Shown here: positions 11,344 to 22,483 of the stretch, piece by piece | Position numbering within the stretch: the first letter of the stretch is position 1 | Layout: every line of letters begins with the position of its first letter | From: Nymphaea colorata | Lineage: Eukaryota; Streptophyta; Magnoliopsida; Nymphaeales; Nymphaeaceae | Assembly: GCF_008831285.2 (NCBI RefSeq) | Contig: NC_045150.1 | Location: 10,864,001 to 10,928,000, forward strand | Length of the DNA: 64,000 nt | Direction: 5' to 3' | Translations under genes and position numbers: made by a program | The notes under the pieces: model-generated | The model's input: the letters and a program-made list of their open reading frames with translations, nothing else | Database searches by the model: none | Told to the model about the DNA's origin: nothing

Positions 11344-12485
11344 TGCCTCATAACTAGAATGAGGACAACGGTTCCCATTCAGTGATTCCATGAAACAATT
11401 TTCTAGAAACAAGTTACCAGTTAAGGGTTTCTATAGGATCATACTATATATGAAACACAAATCTATATGGGTAAAATTATTGAATGGTACAGACTTTTAA
11501 TCAACACCACCCTTTTAAGTATCAATTGTGCAGGCTCTCACCCATTCTCTTTTCACTTCTCATGCTCTCTGTTTGTGACTTGATCGACTGCATTTTTCCT
11601 TTCTCATTTGTCTTCTCCTGATTACTTTGTTGCCATCTAAGAAACAAGCAGGAGCAGAGTTAGGAATTTTTCATGAGGGGCCGAATTATAGTTTTAAAAT
11701 TTTAACAACAGCGAAAATTTAATTTTTAAAATTTTTTACATCAGATATATGAATTTTGTAATTTTTTTTACATGTAAATTTTTATTTTTATTTATATTTC
11801 TTTTATGGTCTAGATACCAGCTATTGGAAATCAGAAAATTGGGAAGGACAAGTTCACCTTGGACTCGTTGGAAAATCACCGATCCTTTGCTGCGAGTTTT
11901 GAACAAGTGAACATGGGGGAAGAATCCATTGGAAATTCGAAGATATTCCTTGCGTCAACTTCCAGACATGAAAGAGAGTTCTGGATTTTTTTTTTGTCTG
12001 CCCTCCTTTATTTCCTTCTCGAATCATCATGAGACTTCATTTCTTTGCTGTCTTCTTCATTGATTCGATTCTCATGCAGAATTTCTTGGAATAATGTTTT
12101 GCATTTCTTTCATAAATTTCTATTTCTGTATTTCTTCATCCCTATCAATGGCTTTTGTGATTGGAATCGGATTTGGTTTTCTTTTTCCTGTTGCAATTGA
12201 TTTTTACTCCAACCTCCTGAGTTTATATTGATTGATTATTACAAGTGGAAGAAAACAGAGCTGATCGAGTCAGCAGCCATGTATGAAAGCAACTATGTTC
12301 TTCCTCCATTCTTTCCTTTCCCAATGTAGAAAAACAAAATTCAAAATTAGCATATAAATTATAGAGATCACAATGCATAAAAGCTTGATGAGTTAAAAAA
12401 CCATGATTTTACTTAAAAATATGTTTAAAAAATGTGACTGTTTTTTAACAACAAAAATTGTGTTGAACATACCTATGAGCTTATT
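11344..12485. other. Intergenic with a MITE-like fragment
   Basis: A fragment starting near 11,650 (CAGGAGCAGAGTTAGG, then AATTTTTAAAATTT) resembles one end of the same hAT-type MITE family but the opposite end is not seen. No gene is supported. Confidence 0.4.
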
Positions 12486-14460
12486 GTTGGCACCCCACTT
12501 CCCTCAGTGTGGCTGGGAAGTTTGCATGCGAAGCAGGAAAAATCAAGTTTTGATTAAAAATATATTTTAAGAGAAAGGGACCCATCTCTGCCAGCATTAA
12601 CAAGGGTAATCGATCCAAGGTTAGAGTTTTCTCAAGCTTGACAAGTTATTTTTTTCTACATGCAAGTGTGGGGATTGGGTTTCAGATTTTTAAAGTTCGT
12701 TTTAAACACAGAGTTGGATTTGATTCAGAATATTTCTGTATTTCAAAAATTTTGAAGATCGGGAGATCATTCTTGGTGTGAAATTTTTGAATTAATCATG
12801 GATTTTGTCAATTGAACTTTGATTTGGTCCCAAAAATTGGAACTGGAAATTGAGAATCAAAATATTGGATTTTGAATTGAATTGGTGATTAGGTAATTAA
12901 AGCTTTGTTTTTTAAACTGGGATCCTGGAATTGAAAAATGAAAGTTTGGGCTAAACTTTAGAATTTCAAAGATAGTTTGCATTTTGGGATTTGAAGTTTG
13001 ACTTGAAAACTCTTGGATGCCTTGGAACCAGAATTCAGTTTTGAAGCCAAAATTCAATTTGGAAAAAATGAATTGGATAGTTGAAGGCTAGTTGAAAATT
13101 TCGAGAATCGAATCTTTGATATTGAAATTTTGGGTTTGGATTGGGTGGAACCCAATCGATTCAAAATTCTTGAAAACATCTTTGGGTTTAAGATTTTGAT
13201 ATTTGAATCTAGTTTTGGTATTTTGATTGATTTGACTTTATTTGGTTGGTTTTGATAATGAAATGAGTTTAGAAAATTGGAAATTGGGAGTCGAAATCTA
13301 GTTTTATGATAATCTTCTTGTTTGGAAAAAATTTAATTTTGATTTTTTTTTTGAATTTTGTCAAGGTTATGAAATTTTGCTTGAGTAATTTTTGGATTTG
13401 AAAGTCTGTTTGATTTTGAGAAAAATCCATTGGAATCATTTTGAAAATTGATTTTGCAAGTTCGGATTTTATAATCATGTTGAAAATTTTGTGCTTCTCT
13501 GTCAAAATAAATGAGGTGCTCAAGTTCTTGTCACAATATAACTTAATCATGGAAGCAACTCTAACTTGATTCACTTAGATTTTAGAGAATATGAGTGGGT
13601 GCATTCATGAAGTGAGTGCATGTATGCATGAAATAAACTGCATGTATATTCATGCTTTGCTCTATTTCTCTTCATGCATAATTAAATTTGATCAAACATA
13701 GACATAGATCCATCTTGGAGGTAGAAAATATAAGACGTTCCCCGAGCCCGTCCTTGATGTGAAGGAGGACATAAGCTTAGGTTTTAAAATTTTTGTTTTG
13801 GAAATATGATTTTAAAAATTCATTTGATAGGTTGATTTCAACAAATTTTTTACTAGATCGTAGGCAAAAGGAATAAATTAATTTGTTTGAAAATTTGGAG
13901 GATTTGAGCTTTGACAAATTTTCTCTTTGGGTAGCAACATCACTTTTGTGATTTCCTTTAGGATGAAACGTTTTGAAAAATTGATTCTTGAATTTTGATT
14001 TTGGAAATAGCTTGATATATTTTGATTGTGGAAAATGGCATGATTTTTGGAGATGATTGGATTTTTGGAAATATGAATTCCCAAATGAGTTTTGTAAAAT
14101 ATTGAATTTCTTTTGTGGTTTTGATCTTGATAAAAGTCTAAGGATTTCTTTTTGAAACGCAACACGTTTAGATATTTTTATTAATTGCTGATTTTCAAAC
14201 TCACAAGGATTTCTGAAAATTTTAGAAATGAAAGGTTAAGATGGGCTCATTGCAATTGATATATTCCATTTACAATATAGGCGACACTCATAAAGTGAAT
14301 CCAATTCTTGGTGGAATCGATTTGATGATATAATTAAGTCTGATTCCTTGCTCATCCAAGGAGTAAGGAATCCATTCAGGCTTCACTGTCAGGACTCTTT
14401 GGAAATTTGATTTTTGTTTATGAAATAAACTCAGCTTGAATACACTATTTGCTAATTTGC
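12486..14460. mobile_element. Decayed LTR-like sequence related to the 14.8-29.2 kb element
   Basis: Begins TGTTGGCACCCC, against TGTTCGCACCCC in the Ty3 LTRs, and keeps the order of landmarks: an AGAGAAAGGGACCC block, then AACAAGGGTAATCGATCCAAGG, then a long TTTTGAATTTG-rich stretch and a block near 13,550-13,680 like 860-1,000 of the LTR. Divergence is high and the right boundary is approximate. Most likely a remnant of a related family. Confidence 0.4.
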
Positions 14461-14841
14461 AAAAATATAAAATTTAGTTTGGGTTAGTTGTGAGAATCGT
14501 GATGCACGTATGCTTAAATAAGTAAATTTTTATCATGGTGACCCAACAGACAGCTTTTAAATCGTGCTGCTTAGGGATTGGTATGTAGTGTCAAGCGACT
14601 AGACATTTGAAATAAGAGTGGTCAACCTGGCATTGCTCCTAGAACAGGGCAGAACAGAAGAGGACGCGAAGCAAATGATGCCTTGGGCATGGCATGTTTT
14701 GATTGGGGGTCCCCTTGGGCAGGGGACTGCCTTGAGCTGGGGACTCCTTGGGCAAGAGTTCACTATCACTCAGAAAACCTAAGCATTATTGACAGCCACA
14801 AAATGTCGGTGAAAATAGAATGCATGTCAATAATGGTTTGA

Positions 14842-14846
14842 CCGAC
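14842..14846. repeat. Left target-site duplication of the composite Ty3 element (imperfect)
   Basis: CCGAC immediately precedes the LTR start at 14,847, and CCGAA follows the opposite end at 29,211 (29,212-29,216). Four of five bases agree. Five-base duplications are usual for Ty3/Gypsy integrases. One substitution since insertion would explain the mismatch. Confidence 0.5.
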
Positions 14847-16482
14847 TGTTCGCACCCCACCCCTTTTTCTCAAAGGGTGTCATATGCGAATCAACAAAAT
14901 TCTTTTAAAATTGAGGTTTTGAAGAAAAATTTTCAAAAGAAAGGGATCCCCCGTCGGTACGAGGTCCAACCGTTCCTGCCGCCTTTAACAGGGTACTTGG
15001 ACCAAGGACTAAGGATCATTTGGATCATGTACGAGTTTTCGCCTTGCAAAGGTGGATTACATTCATGAGAATGCATCCATCCTTAATAGGCTTTTTCGTC
15101 ATATATATATTGCAGCAATATCACTCTCTCACCGTGGTATTCTTTCATAGTGGAGAGTTCAAAATGGTTTTAAGCTGGTTATTTTGAAAGGGACGTGGCC
15201 TTGGGGCCATTTTAAAAATTTGATACATGGGTTCATCTTTAAGAAAAACCGACGTATGCATGTATGATGCATTAACATGTACATTTAATTGTAGGTTTCC
15301 CCTAGCTGGACATCATTCCCATCCATGAAACAAATGAAAATAAACCCTCCCACGAATTACTGGAATTAAAATGAACTAATGAGAAGCCAAAATAGGTGAG
15401 AAATGGTTAAAATCACCTACCTTGCGGTCGGTCTTGATACTTGATCTTCGCCTTCACTTGTTTTCTAAATCGAGCAATCCTAAGCAAGAATCCAAGCTTG
15501 GATTCGAGCTTATCATAGCTAGAAGTAGAATAGCTTGCTTGCTGGAATTTGTAATAGGAAAGAAGACTTCTCACCACGAAAATCCTAAGTAAGGGTTCAC
15601 TTAAGCACCCTAACTTAGCAAAATCAATGGAGAGAATAGAAGAAAATTGTCCAGATTGGTCAATTTCGACCAATTGGCGAAAGTCAAAGGTCATTTGCGA
15701 GTAGTTTGACTTTGTTTGAGGTAATTTGATAAATTTGAGCCATGAAAGATCTTAATTGACCAAAATTATACTTTGATTGAGTTTAGTCAAAGTGGGTTTC
15801 GTTTGGTCAAAGTCTATTTTCGTCCATTAATTGGAACGTGAGATAGACCTACCTTTTGACTGAGCTGAGCCCATGTTGACCGAACCTAGCTGAGATTGGC
15901 ACCACATTTGGGTGCGCCCGGGTCAAACCTACTTGAATTAAGTAGGTTAGGTGAGTTTGACCAGTTTAGTTATTGTTTTTGGAAATTGACTCCTCTTTAA
16001 AGAGGACCTAGTTAAAGAAGAGAGAGAGACATAAATGTCTCTCTTTTCCTAGGTTTCTCATTCATTTCTTTTTGAAAATGACTTTTCTTCATTTAATTGA
16101 AAGAAAATATTTTTTTAATTGGGGGGGCGTGACCCCTGGGGGCTCTTGACCACACGGGCTAGGTGGGGCCCACACGTGGGTCCCACGTAGCATTGTAGAC
16201 TGAATTCGATCCAATTCTTGGATCTAAGTCAAAATTTGAATTTTACAATTAGATTTGGATTTCAAATGACATTTGTAATTGAATATGGATTTCAAATCCT
16301 AATTTGGACATAGTTTGGACTCGCATCCTGCATTGGGATTTGATTCACAAGTTAAATTCATGATTCGAATCCAAATTACGTTTAGGTTCGAAACTAGCTT
16401 TGAAATTTCAATTTTTCACAATTCTTTTGTAAATTTTTGATATCGCTTTAGTTTCGATGTGGAAAAATTTGGGGTGTTAACA
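14847..16482 (-). repeat. 3' LTR of the Ty3 element (internally deleted)
   Basis: Starts TGTTCGCACCCC on the plus strand and ends GGGGTGTTAACA, giving TG...CA on the element strand. Compared with the other LTR it lacks the equivalent of about 25,950-27,419 (junction near 15,038) and has a different sequence where the other carries its TATA region (about 27,917-28,330). It also has about 100 extra bases near 15,480-15,590. The two LTRs are therefore not a recent identical pair. Confidence 0.85.
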
Positions 16483-16497
16483 GATGCCCCTCTTTGC
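16483..16497 (-). other. Polypurine tract (PPT)
   Basis: On the element strand GCAAAGAGGGGCATC directly abuts the LTR start TGTTAACACCCC. A purine run at this position primes plus-strand DNA synthesis in LTR retrotransposons. The same sequence occurs outside the other LTR at 29,054. Confidence 0.8.
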
Positions 16498-17560
16498 TGT
16501 TAAGTAAGATGAAGAATTTGTTTAATAGCAAAGATTTATGCACCAAATTTTTGCAAACTAAAATTGAAAATCCATTTTTCAAATGATGTTGAACCATCAT
16601 TACTCGAGGGAAAATGCTAGGCATAGGCCTAAAATAAGAAGATTTTCCTCCATCTCACTGCAGACTTTGTAGGGGAATTAATGTTGGTTAAAAAATCTTG
16701 CAATTGTGAAGGTTTTTGCATTCGATGCTTGGAGAACTCAGCCCTTGACGCCTTCTAGACCATCGGCAAGTGTTTTTTCTCTCTTTTTTACTTAGTTTTT
16801 CAATTATTAGCGTGAGATTTTGAATTTTGATTTTCTTTTTGAGCTACCCTTCACCCTTGGGGGAAATTCTGCACCACCCCAAAAGCTATTTTACAGAGTT
16901 CCACTGCTTTGGTGATTTTGTGTAGTTTGCTTTGTGCAATATCAAGTCTATCAGGCTTTTCTTCTGAACCCTTGTAGCAACCTTTGGGTCGGTAATTCCC
17001 AGACCAATTGACCTTAGGGTACCAAGTGTAAAACACTGCTCGGACTTACTATAAGCAAAATATTCATGGATTGCCTTTTAGCTTCACGGGGTAAGCATAC
17101 GTCGTATGGCCACCCGTGCCTGCAGAGCTTTGAACCAGAGGAACAACTACACTCACCCCGAGCTCATCGCTCAATTCATTTTGCTTCATAGCCTTTTCTT
17201 GCATCTTGCCAAGGACTTTTAGGTCACAAGGACTTTTTCTTATGGCATCTCATGCTAGACCTTTACAAGTGCCAATTGTCGGGACCAACATTAATTTCTC
17301 GACATTAATCCCTCAATTTCATTGAAATTTCTTGCATATTTCAAGCCAATGCCTTTGCCGTTGTCCTCAAGACATGGGCAAAGTTTGAAAATTTTGAAAT
17401 TTTTGATGCATATTTTTTTTTGAAACTAAGAGATACTATGCCCCTTGGTTGGTTTGAAAATTGGTAAAAATGTGCATTAAAGCACAATTATTTCGAAATC
17501 ATTGATTTGCAAATTCAAGTATAGAATTTCTTGAGATGCAAAGCATTAATCGGATCAGGG
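16498..17560 (-). other. 3' noncoding part of the Ty3 element
   Basis: Between the pol end and the PPT. No domain is recognised; short ORFs are not supported. Typical of the long untranslated 3' region in Tat/Ogre elements. Confidence 0.5.
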
Positions 17561-18009
17561 ATTTCGACTTCATCAGCGTCAATCAGCCGATAAGAATTGT
17601 GATGTAGAACCTCCTTGACAACATAAGGTCCTTCTCAGTTCGGTACCCATTTTCCTTTAGGTCCACTCCTGAGTGGAACTATAGATCTTAGTACAAGATC
17701 ATTTACCTGAAATTTTCTCTCAATGACCGATTTGGCATAATGTCGGGCGACCCTCTTGCGATAGACTTCAGCATGTTTTGCCGCTTGTAGTCTTTTCTCA
17801 TCTAAGAGGTCTAATTGAGCAAGTCTCTGTTTTTGATATTTGCTAATTGGGAATTCAATGAGAGCAGCAAATTTCATTGCTGGTTTTTGGACATGTAATA
17901 GAAGGACAATTTTCGTTGCATATACTAACTCTACTGGTGTAGCATTAGTGGGTGTCTGAATTGTTGTTCGATATGCCCAAAGTGCATTGTGCATTTTCTC
18001 GTGCCAATC
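17560..18009 (-). pseudogene. Integrase C-terminal part (after a stop)
   Basis: Reads from an A-L-W-A-Y-R-T-T motif, common in the region just after the integrase catalytic core of Ty3/Gypsy elements, through a basic Lys/Arg-rich stretch to L-R-S-G-P-K-G-K-W. It is separated from the upstream integrase by a single in-frame stop at 18,010, and ends at another stop at about 17,635 where a Trp codon is expected before the E-G-P (GPY/F-like) motif. Reading continues recognisably for a few more codons downstream. Part of one broken pol gene. Confidence 0.75.
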
Positions 18010-19407
18010 TTAGCCTATTTCAACAGTCCTTTCTAAGATACGAATCAAAATCTTGTTGGTTGCTTCTGCCTGACCATTACCCTGAAGGTAATATGGGGCA
18101 GAGAAGTGATGTTTTTTTTTGTGTTTGTGATAAATATTGCGCACTTTTTCATGTTTAAAGTGAGTACCATTGTCAGAAACGATATCATGCGGAATGCCAA
18201 ATCTACACAAAAGATTTTTGTGGATGAAGGACACTACATGTCGTCCTTCGACTTTTTTTAAGGTGATTGCTTCGACCCATTTGGTGAAATAATCTGTAGC
18301 TACAAGAAAATACATATGTCCATTTGAGGCAGGCGGATTGATTGGTCCGACCACGTCGAAGGCCCACATACAGAACGGCCGGGGTGAGCTGACCGAATGA
18401 AGGTATGCTGCTGGAGCATGAATTGATGGTGCATGCAACTGACATTTGATGCATTTCTTGACAAATTGGTGACAGTCCTTTTGCTTTATAGGCCAATAGT
18501 ATCCTGCTTTGACTATCTGTTTGACGAGGGTCTGATACCCTACATGTCCTCTACAAATTCCTTCACGAGCTTCTTGAATGGCTTCTACTGCCTCATTTAC
18601 ATCGAGACATCTAGCATATTCTGTACTGAATACTCTTCTGTATAGGATGTCTGCTAAAATGAAATATCTTGATGACATATGCCTCAGGGCTCTTTGCTCA
18701 TTTCGAGACATTTCAGGTGGAAGAGTTCCTGTCCGGAGAAAATCTTTGATGTTCTGATACCATGGTATTTCTCTGCTTCCTGTTTGTAACACCTGTTCTG
18801 GTATGACAAAAGATGGTTGTTCGAGTCTTTCGACTTCAAAAGATCTGATAGATTCTCCAGGTTTGAAGGCAATGGTGGAACCTAAACTGGCCAAACTGTC
18901 TGCAATCAGGTTAAATTCTCTTTTCACATGCAAGAGCTGATACTCCTCAAATTGTTTTAAGAGAGAAGTTGTTAATTCTTGATACATGATCAATTTCTGA
19001 TCTTTGACTTGCCAATCCCCATCGTCTTCACTGACAACTAAGAGAGAATCTCCAAAAATGCGAACTCTCTGCACTTTAAATTTGAGCAGCATTTTGAGTG
19101 CTTGGATTAGGGCCTCGCACTCTGCCATATTATGTGTGCAAGAGAAATTCAATTTGAGGGAGTAAGAAATCATTTCCTTTTTAGGTGTAATGAAAAGTAT
19201 CCCAATGCCTGCCCCAGTTGTGCTTTTAGATCCATCAAAATACATCTCCCAAATTGGCTCTGGTTCAGTCGTTAGGATTTGCTCATCTGAAAAATCATCA
19301 TCTGTTTTGATTTCTTCAGATAAAGACAAATCTGCCAACTGATCTGTGAAGACTTGCCCCTTGATTGATTTTTGTGACACATATTCCAAGTCATATTGCA
19401 TCAACAA
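18010..19407 (-). pseudogene. Archaeal-type RNase H plus integrase (longest open pol piece)
   Basis: 465 residues open. The N-terminal half holds a second RNase H: Y-F-D-G-S-K (about residue 56), a conserved Glu in M-A-E-C-E-A-L, Asp in F-G-D-S-L, and an I-A-D-S-L-A end motif. This extra RNase H is characteristic of the Tat/Ogre group. The C-terminal half is integrase: zinc finger with H-V-G-Y-Q-T ... C-I-K-C-Q, then catalytic Asp in A-F-D-V-V-G, Asp in S-D-N-G-T-H-F, and Glu in G-Q-A-E-A-T-N-K. All three DDE residues are present. The integrase ends at a stop, with its C-terminus continuing in the same frame downstream. The start Met is merely the first Met after an upstream stop, not a real start. 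Confidence 0.9.
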
Positions 19408-20950
19408 AACCTACCACTTTGCTATCCTTCCATTCAAGAATGGCTACTCAAGGATATATTTGAGTGGATTAAGTTTGGATAAAATTTTAACTTTGCATGC
19501 CAATAGGTAATGTCTTAATTTTTGACACATCCATGCCAAGGCTAAGCAAGTTTTTCTATGTGCGAGTAGTTCTTTTCATACTGCACAAATGTCTTACTGA
19601 TGTAATAAATGACATGTTCTATTTGACATCCTTCTTCATATTGAGCCAAGAATCCACCACAGGCTGAATTGTTGACTGTGATGTAAAGAAGTAGAGATTT
19701 CCCTAGAATTGGAGGTTTTAAAATTGGTGGGCAAAGAAGATACTTCTTGATCTTTTTAAATGAGGCTTGACATTCATGTCCCCATTCAAACTTGACTCCT
19801 TTCCGCAGTAAATGGTTGAAGGGTTCACATCTCATGGTAAGATTAGATATAAACCTTCTAATTGACTGAATTCTTTCTTGCAAGCTGCGTAGCTCCTTAA
19901 GATTTTTTGGCGGTGGCATTGTGATGATCGCCTTTGCTTTGGAGGGATCCATTTTGATTTCCTTTTTGCTAAGCATAAATCCAAAAAGCTTACCAGATTC
20001 CACACCAAATACACATTTTTGTGGATTCAACCTAAGCTTATACTGTAAGAGTCTATCAAAAACTTGAGAAAGAATGTTGATGTGATTTTCCCTTGTTTTT
20101 GACTTAATTAGTAGATCATCTACATATTCATCCATGATTTGATGCATTTGATCATGAAAGATCGCTGCCATAGCTCTTTGATATGTTGCCCCAGTGTTCT
20201 TCAAACCAAACAGCATCACCGTATAGCAGAAAGTACCTCATGGGGTTGTAAATGATGTTTTGGCTTGATCTTGAGCTGTCAGTTTAATTTGGTTATAGCC
20301 AGAATATCCATCCATAAAGGAGAACATAGCGTGGCCTGCAGTACTGTCTACCAACAATTCGATGTTTGGAAGTGGATAGTCGTCCTTTGGTGTGGCTTTA
20401 TTCAAATATCTGAAATCGATGCAGAGTCGAATTTTGCCATTTTTCTTTGGGACTACCACAATGTTTGCTAACCATTCAGGGTAGTCGACTGTTCTCATGA
20501 ACCCTGCCTTTAGTAGGTCTTCTACGTCTTCCTTAACTTGCCCCTCAAGACGAGGGTCTAGTTTTCTCAACTTTTATTTAATTGGCTTGCATTCTGGTTT
20601 CAATGGTAGTCGATGCTCGACTAATTTTGTATCGAGTCCTGACATGTCCTTATAAGTCCATGCAAATGCTTCTTGATCCTCTTTGAGGAAGTCTATCAAC
20701 TCTTTTCTTTCACCTGCTGAAAGACTTGTTCCGATTTACAAAATCTTTGGGTTCTCTTCCGTCCCAATATTAATTTCCTCAATTGGATAATTAATCAAAG
20801 GTGACGGTTGATCTTGCTTTCTTATTTGGATGAACTCTGGACACTCTATCTCAGTGAATTCTAGATTTACCTTCTTAAAGGCTTTTGTTGTTTGATCCTC
20901 AGATGCCATCCTAAAGATTATAAAGAAGTTAGATGAGATTTGAGACATTG
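19408..20950 (-). pseudogene. Reverse transcriptase and first RNase H (broken)
   Basis: Begins in a linker with E-F-I-Q-I and an F-A-W-T-Y-K-D-M-S-G-L-D block, then RT: L-L-K-A-G-F, V-V-V-P-K-K-N-G-K, C-I-D-F-R-Y-L-N, F-S-F-M-D-G-Y-S-G-Y-N-Q, and the catalytic Y-V-D-D-L-L. Then a degenerate first RNase H (Y-I-T-V-N-N-S-A, where an Asp is usual). Breaks seen: a stop near 20,750; a stop at about 20,580; TGA replacing the Trp after T-T-P at 20,238; a frameshift near 19,545; and two stops near 19,450 and 19,410. The gene cannot make a continuous polyprotein without readthrough, so it is an inactive relic in this copy. Confidence 0.9.
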
Positions 20951-21079
20951 TACATGGAAGTAAATTGCATATGTCATTGCATCTTTGAAGGTATTACAAA
21001 ATGAAGACACTTGGTCTATTTGGAGTACAATGATGACAAAATGATGACTAGATGACAAAATGATAGCGAATTTATTGAT

Positions 21080-21289
21080 TTAGATTGATGGTGAACATCC
21101 GCCTATGGTATTGCTCTTGACAAAAGGTATTGGCTTGAATTCTTCCTCAGCATCTACTTTTTCATAGATTTGGCATCCTAAGGCTTGAGTGCCTCTTTGT
21201 CCTGTCAAGGTAATTGGTTCCAAGATTCCATTTTCATGTCTGCCAAGGCCAGTAAATGGCTGGTAGCCATGGTGTATGAGTAAATCCAA
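21080..21289 (-). pseudogene. G-patch-like segment of the Ty3 polyprotein
   Basis: Contains M-D-L-L-I-H-H-G-Y-Q-P-F-T-G-L-G-R-H-E-N-G followed by I-L-E-P-I. A glycine-rich G-Y-x-P-x-x-G-L-G-R motif between protease and RT is a recurring feature of Tat/Ogre polyproteins and resembles a G-patch, an RNA-binding module. It is separated from the protease ORF by one stop at 21,302. The identification rests on position plus motif. Confidence 0.55.
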
Positions 21290-21301
21290 TCCTTTCTCAT
21301 T

Positions 21302-21928
21302 CTAGCAAAATTTCTTGAACAGATGTCTTTTGTAACTTGTTTCCGGTTTGGTATCCTTTTTCTCCCACATTTGTTTCTTTGGTTTCTGAATGGCCAATCT
21401 GTTAAGACTTTGAGATATTTCTTCCTCTTTGCAGACTCGAATACTGGGTACTTCGATTGTATTTGTTGGTATCAGAATCATTGGGTGCACAAGCCGACTC
21501 TGCTTATCCTCTGCATAGATGGTTACAGTATTCCTGTTGTGAGTCCATTTGACGCACTGATGTAGACTGGAAGGAACTGCATTGGTAGCACGGATCCATG
21601 GTCTACCAAACAATAGGTTGAATGAGGGTTCTATATCCACCACATGAAATAAAACCCGATGATACATCTCAAAGATATTCAGATCTAGACATATACATCC
21701 TAGGCATGGTTGTCCTGTTTCGTCATATCCATGGATGAAAATTGATGACGGGGTATAGTCGGCCTGTCTTATGTCTAACTCACGAGCTGTTTGCTGTGGA
21801 CAGATGTTCAGGCTTGCTCCACCATCAATTAAAACGTGGGAGACTCTAGTGCCCCTCGTTTCTACCACTATGTGCAAGGCATCAGTATGCGATGCACCTC
21901 CAATTGGTAGATCTTTATCAGAGAACAT
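21302..21928 (-). pseudogene. Aspartic protease domain
   Basis: 208 residues open. Active-site motif V-L-I-D-G-G-A-S-L-N (about residues 34-43), the D-G-G-A form common in this lineage in place of D-T/S-G-A, followed by the flap-side G-Y-D-E-T-G and the C-terminal L-L-F-G-R-P-W-I that usually closes the fold. It would process the Gag-Pol polyprotein. It continues from gag through a stop between 21,962 and 21,928, and its C-terminal tail is Lys-rich. Confidence 0.85.
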
Positions 21929-21961
21929 GATCAGACCATTTTCACATAATTCAAGTGCCCA

Positions 21962-22468
21962 TCAATTTCCTTGGTTAGGGCTAAATCCTTCCTTCCTGAC
22001 TTCGGGTAAGGGGTTTAATTCCTTGAAAATGGATTCCAAGGGTTCAGGGTCGCACACTTGTGACTTTTGATCAGTCTCTGTCAGATGGTCTTGTTTAACC
22101 AGTTCGGTTTGTGCATTGATGGATCCTTTATCATGTTTGAAAAGTAATCCAAAGAAATCCAGGAACGTTGTATCCCTTTTATTTGTCACTATAATTTGAT
22201 GACCTATTGAAAGTCTGACCATCGAAACTATTCCTTTCCCATGTTTAGGAAAAGGGTTTTTGAGAATGTCTGGTTGTTCGCTGACCTCTTTGATGATTTC
22301 TTTATCAACTGCATCTTGCACAATATTTTTAAGTACAAGGCAGTCTTCTGTGTTGTGTCCTGGAGCACCATGAAATTTGTGAAATTGCTCTTTATTTTTC
22401 CCCATCATCGGTGGGGTGTTGGAGACGTTTGGGAGAAACAAAGTACCTCTTTCGATCAACATGTGCAT
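21962..22468 (-). pseudogene. Gag C-terminal region with zinc-knuckle-like motif
   Basis: 168 residues. Near the N-terminus F-H-K-F-H-G-A-P-G-H-N-T-E-D-C matches the single knuckle of Tat/Ogre Gag, but the first Cys of C-x2-C/H is replaced by Phe or lost here. Then L-K-N-I-V-Q-D-A-V-D-K. The remainder is Glu/Lys-rich linker leading to the protease. Separated from the upstream gag piece by a stop at about 22,484. Confidence 0.75.
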
Positions 22469-22483
22469 GACCTCTTCATAACT

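Noticed and set aside
16851-17036. Minus-strand ORF in the 3' noncoding part of the Ty3 element
   Set aside because: Short, no domain, and not linked to pol.
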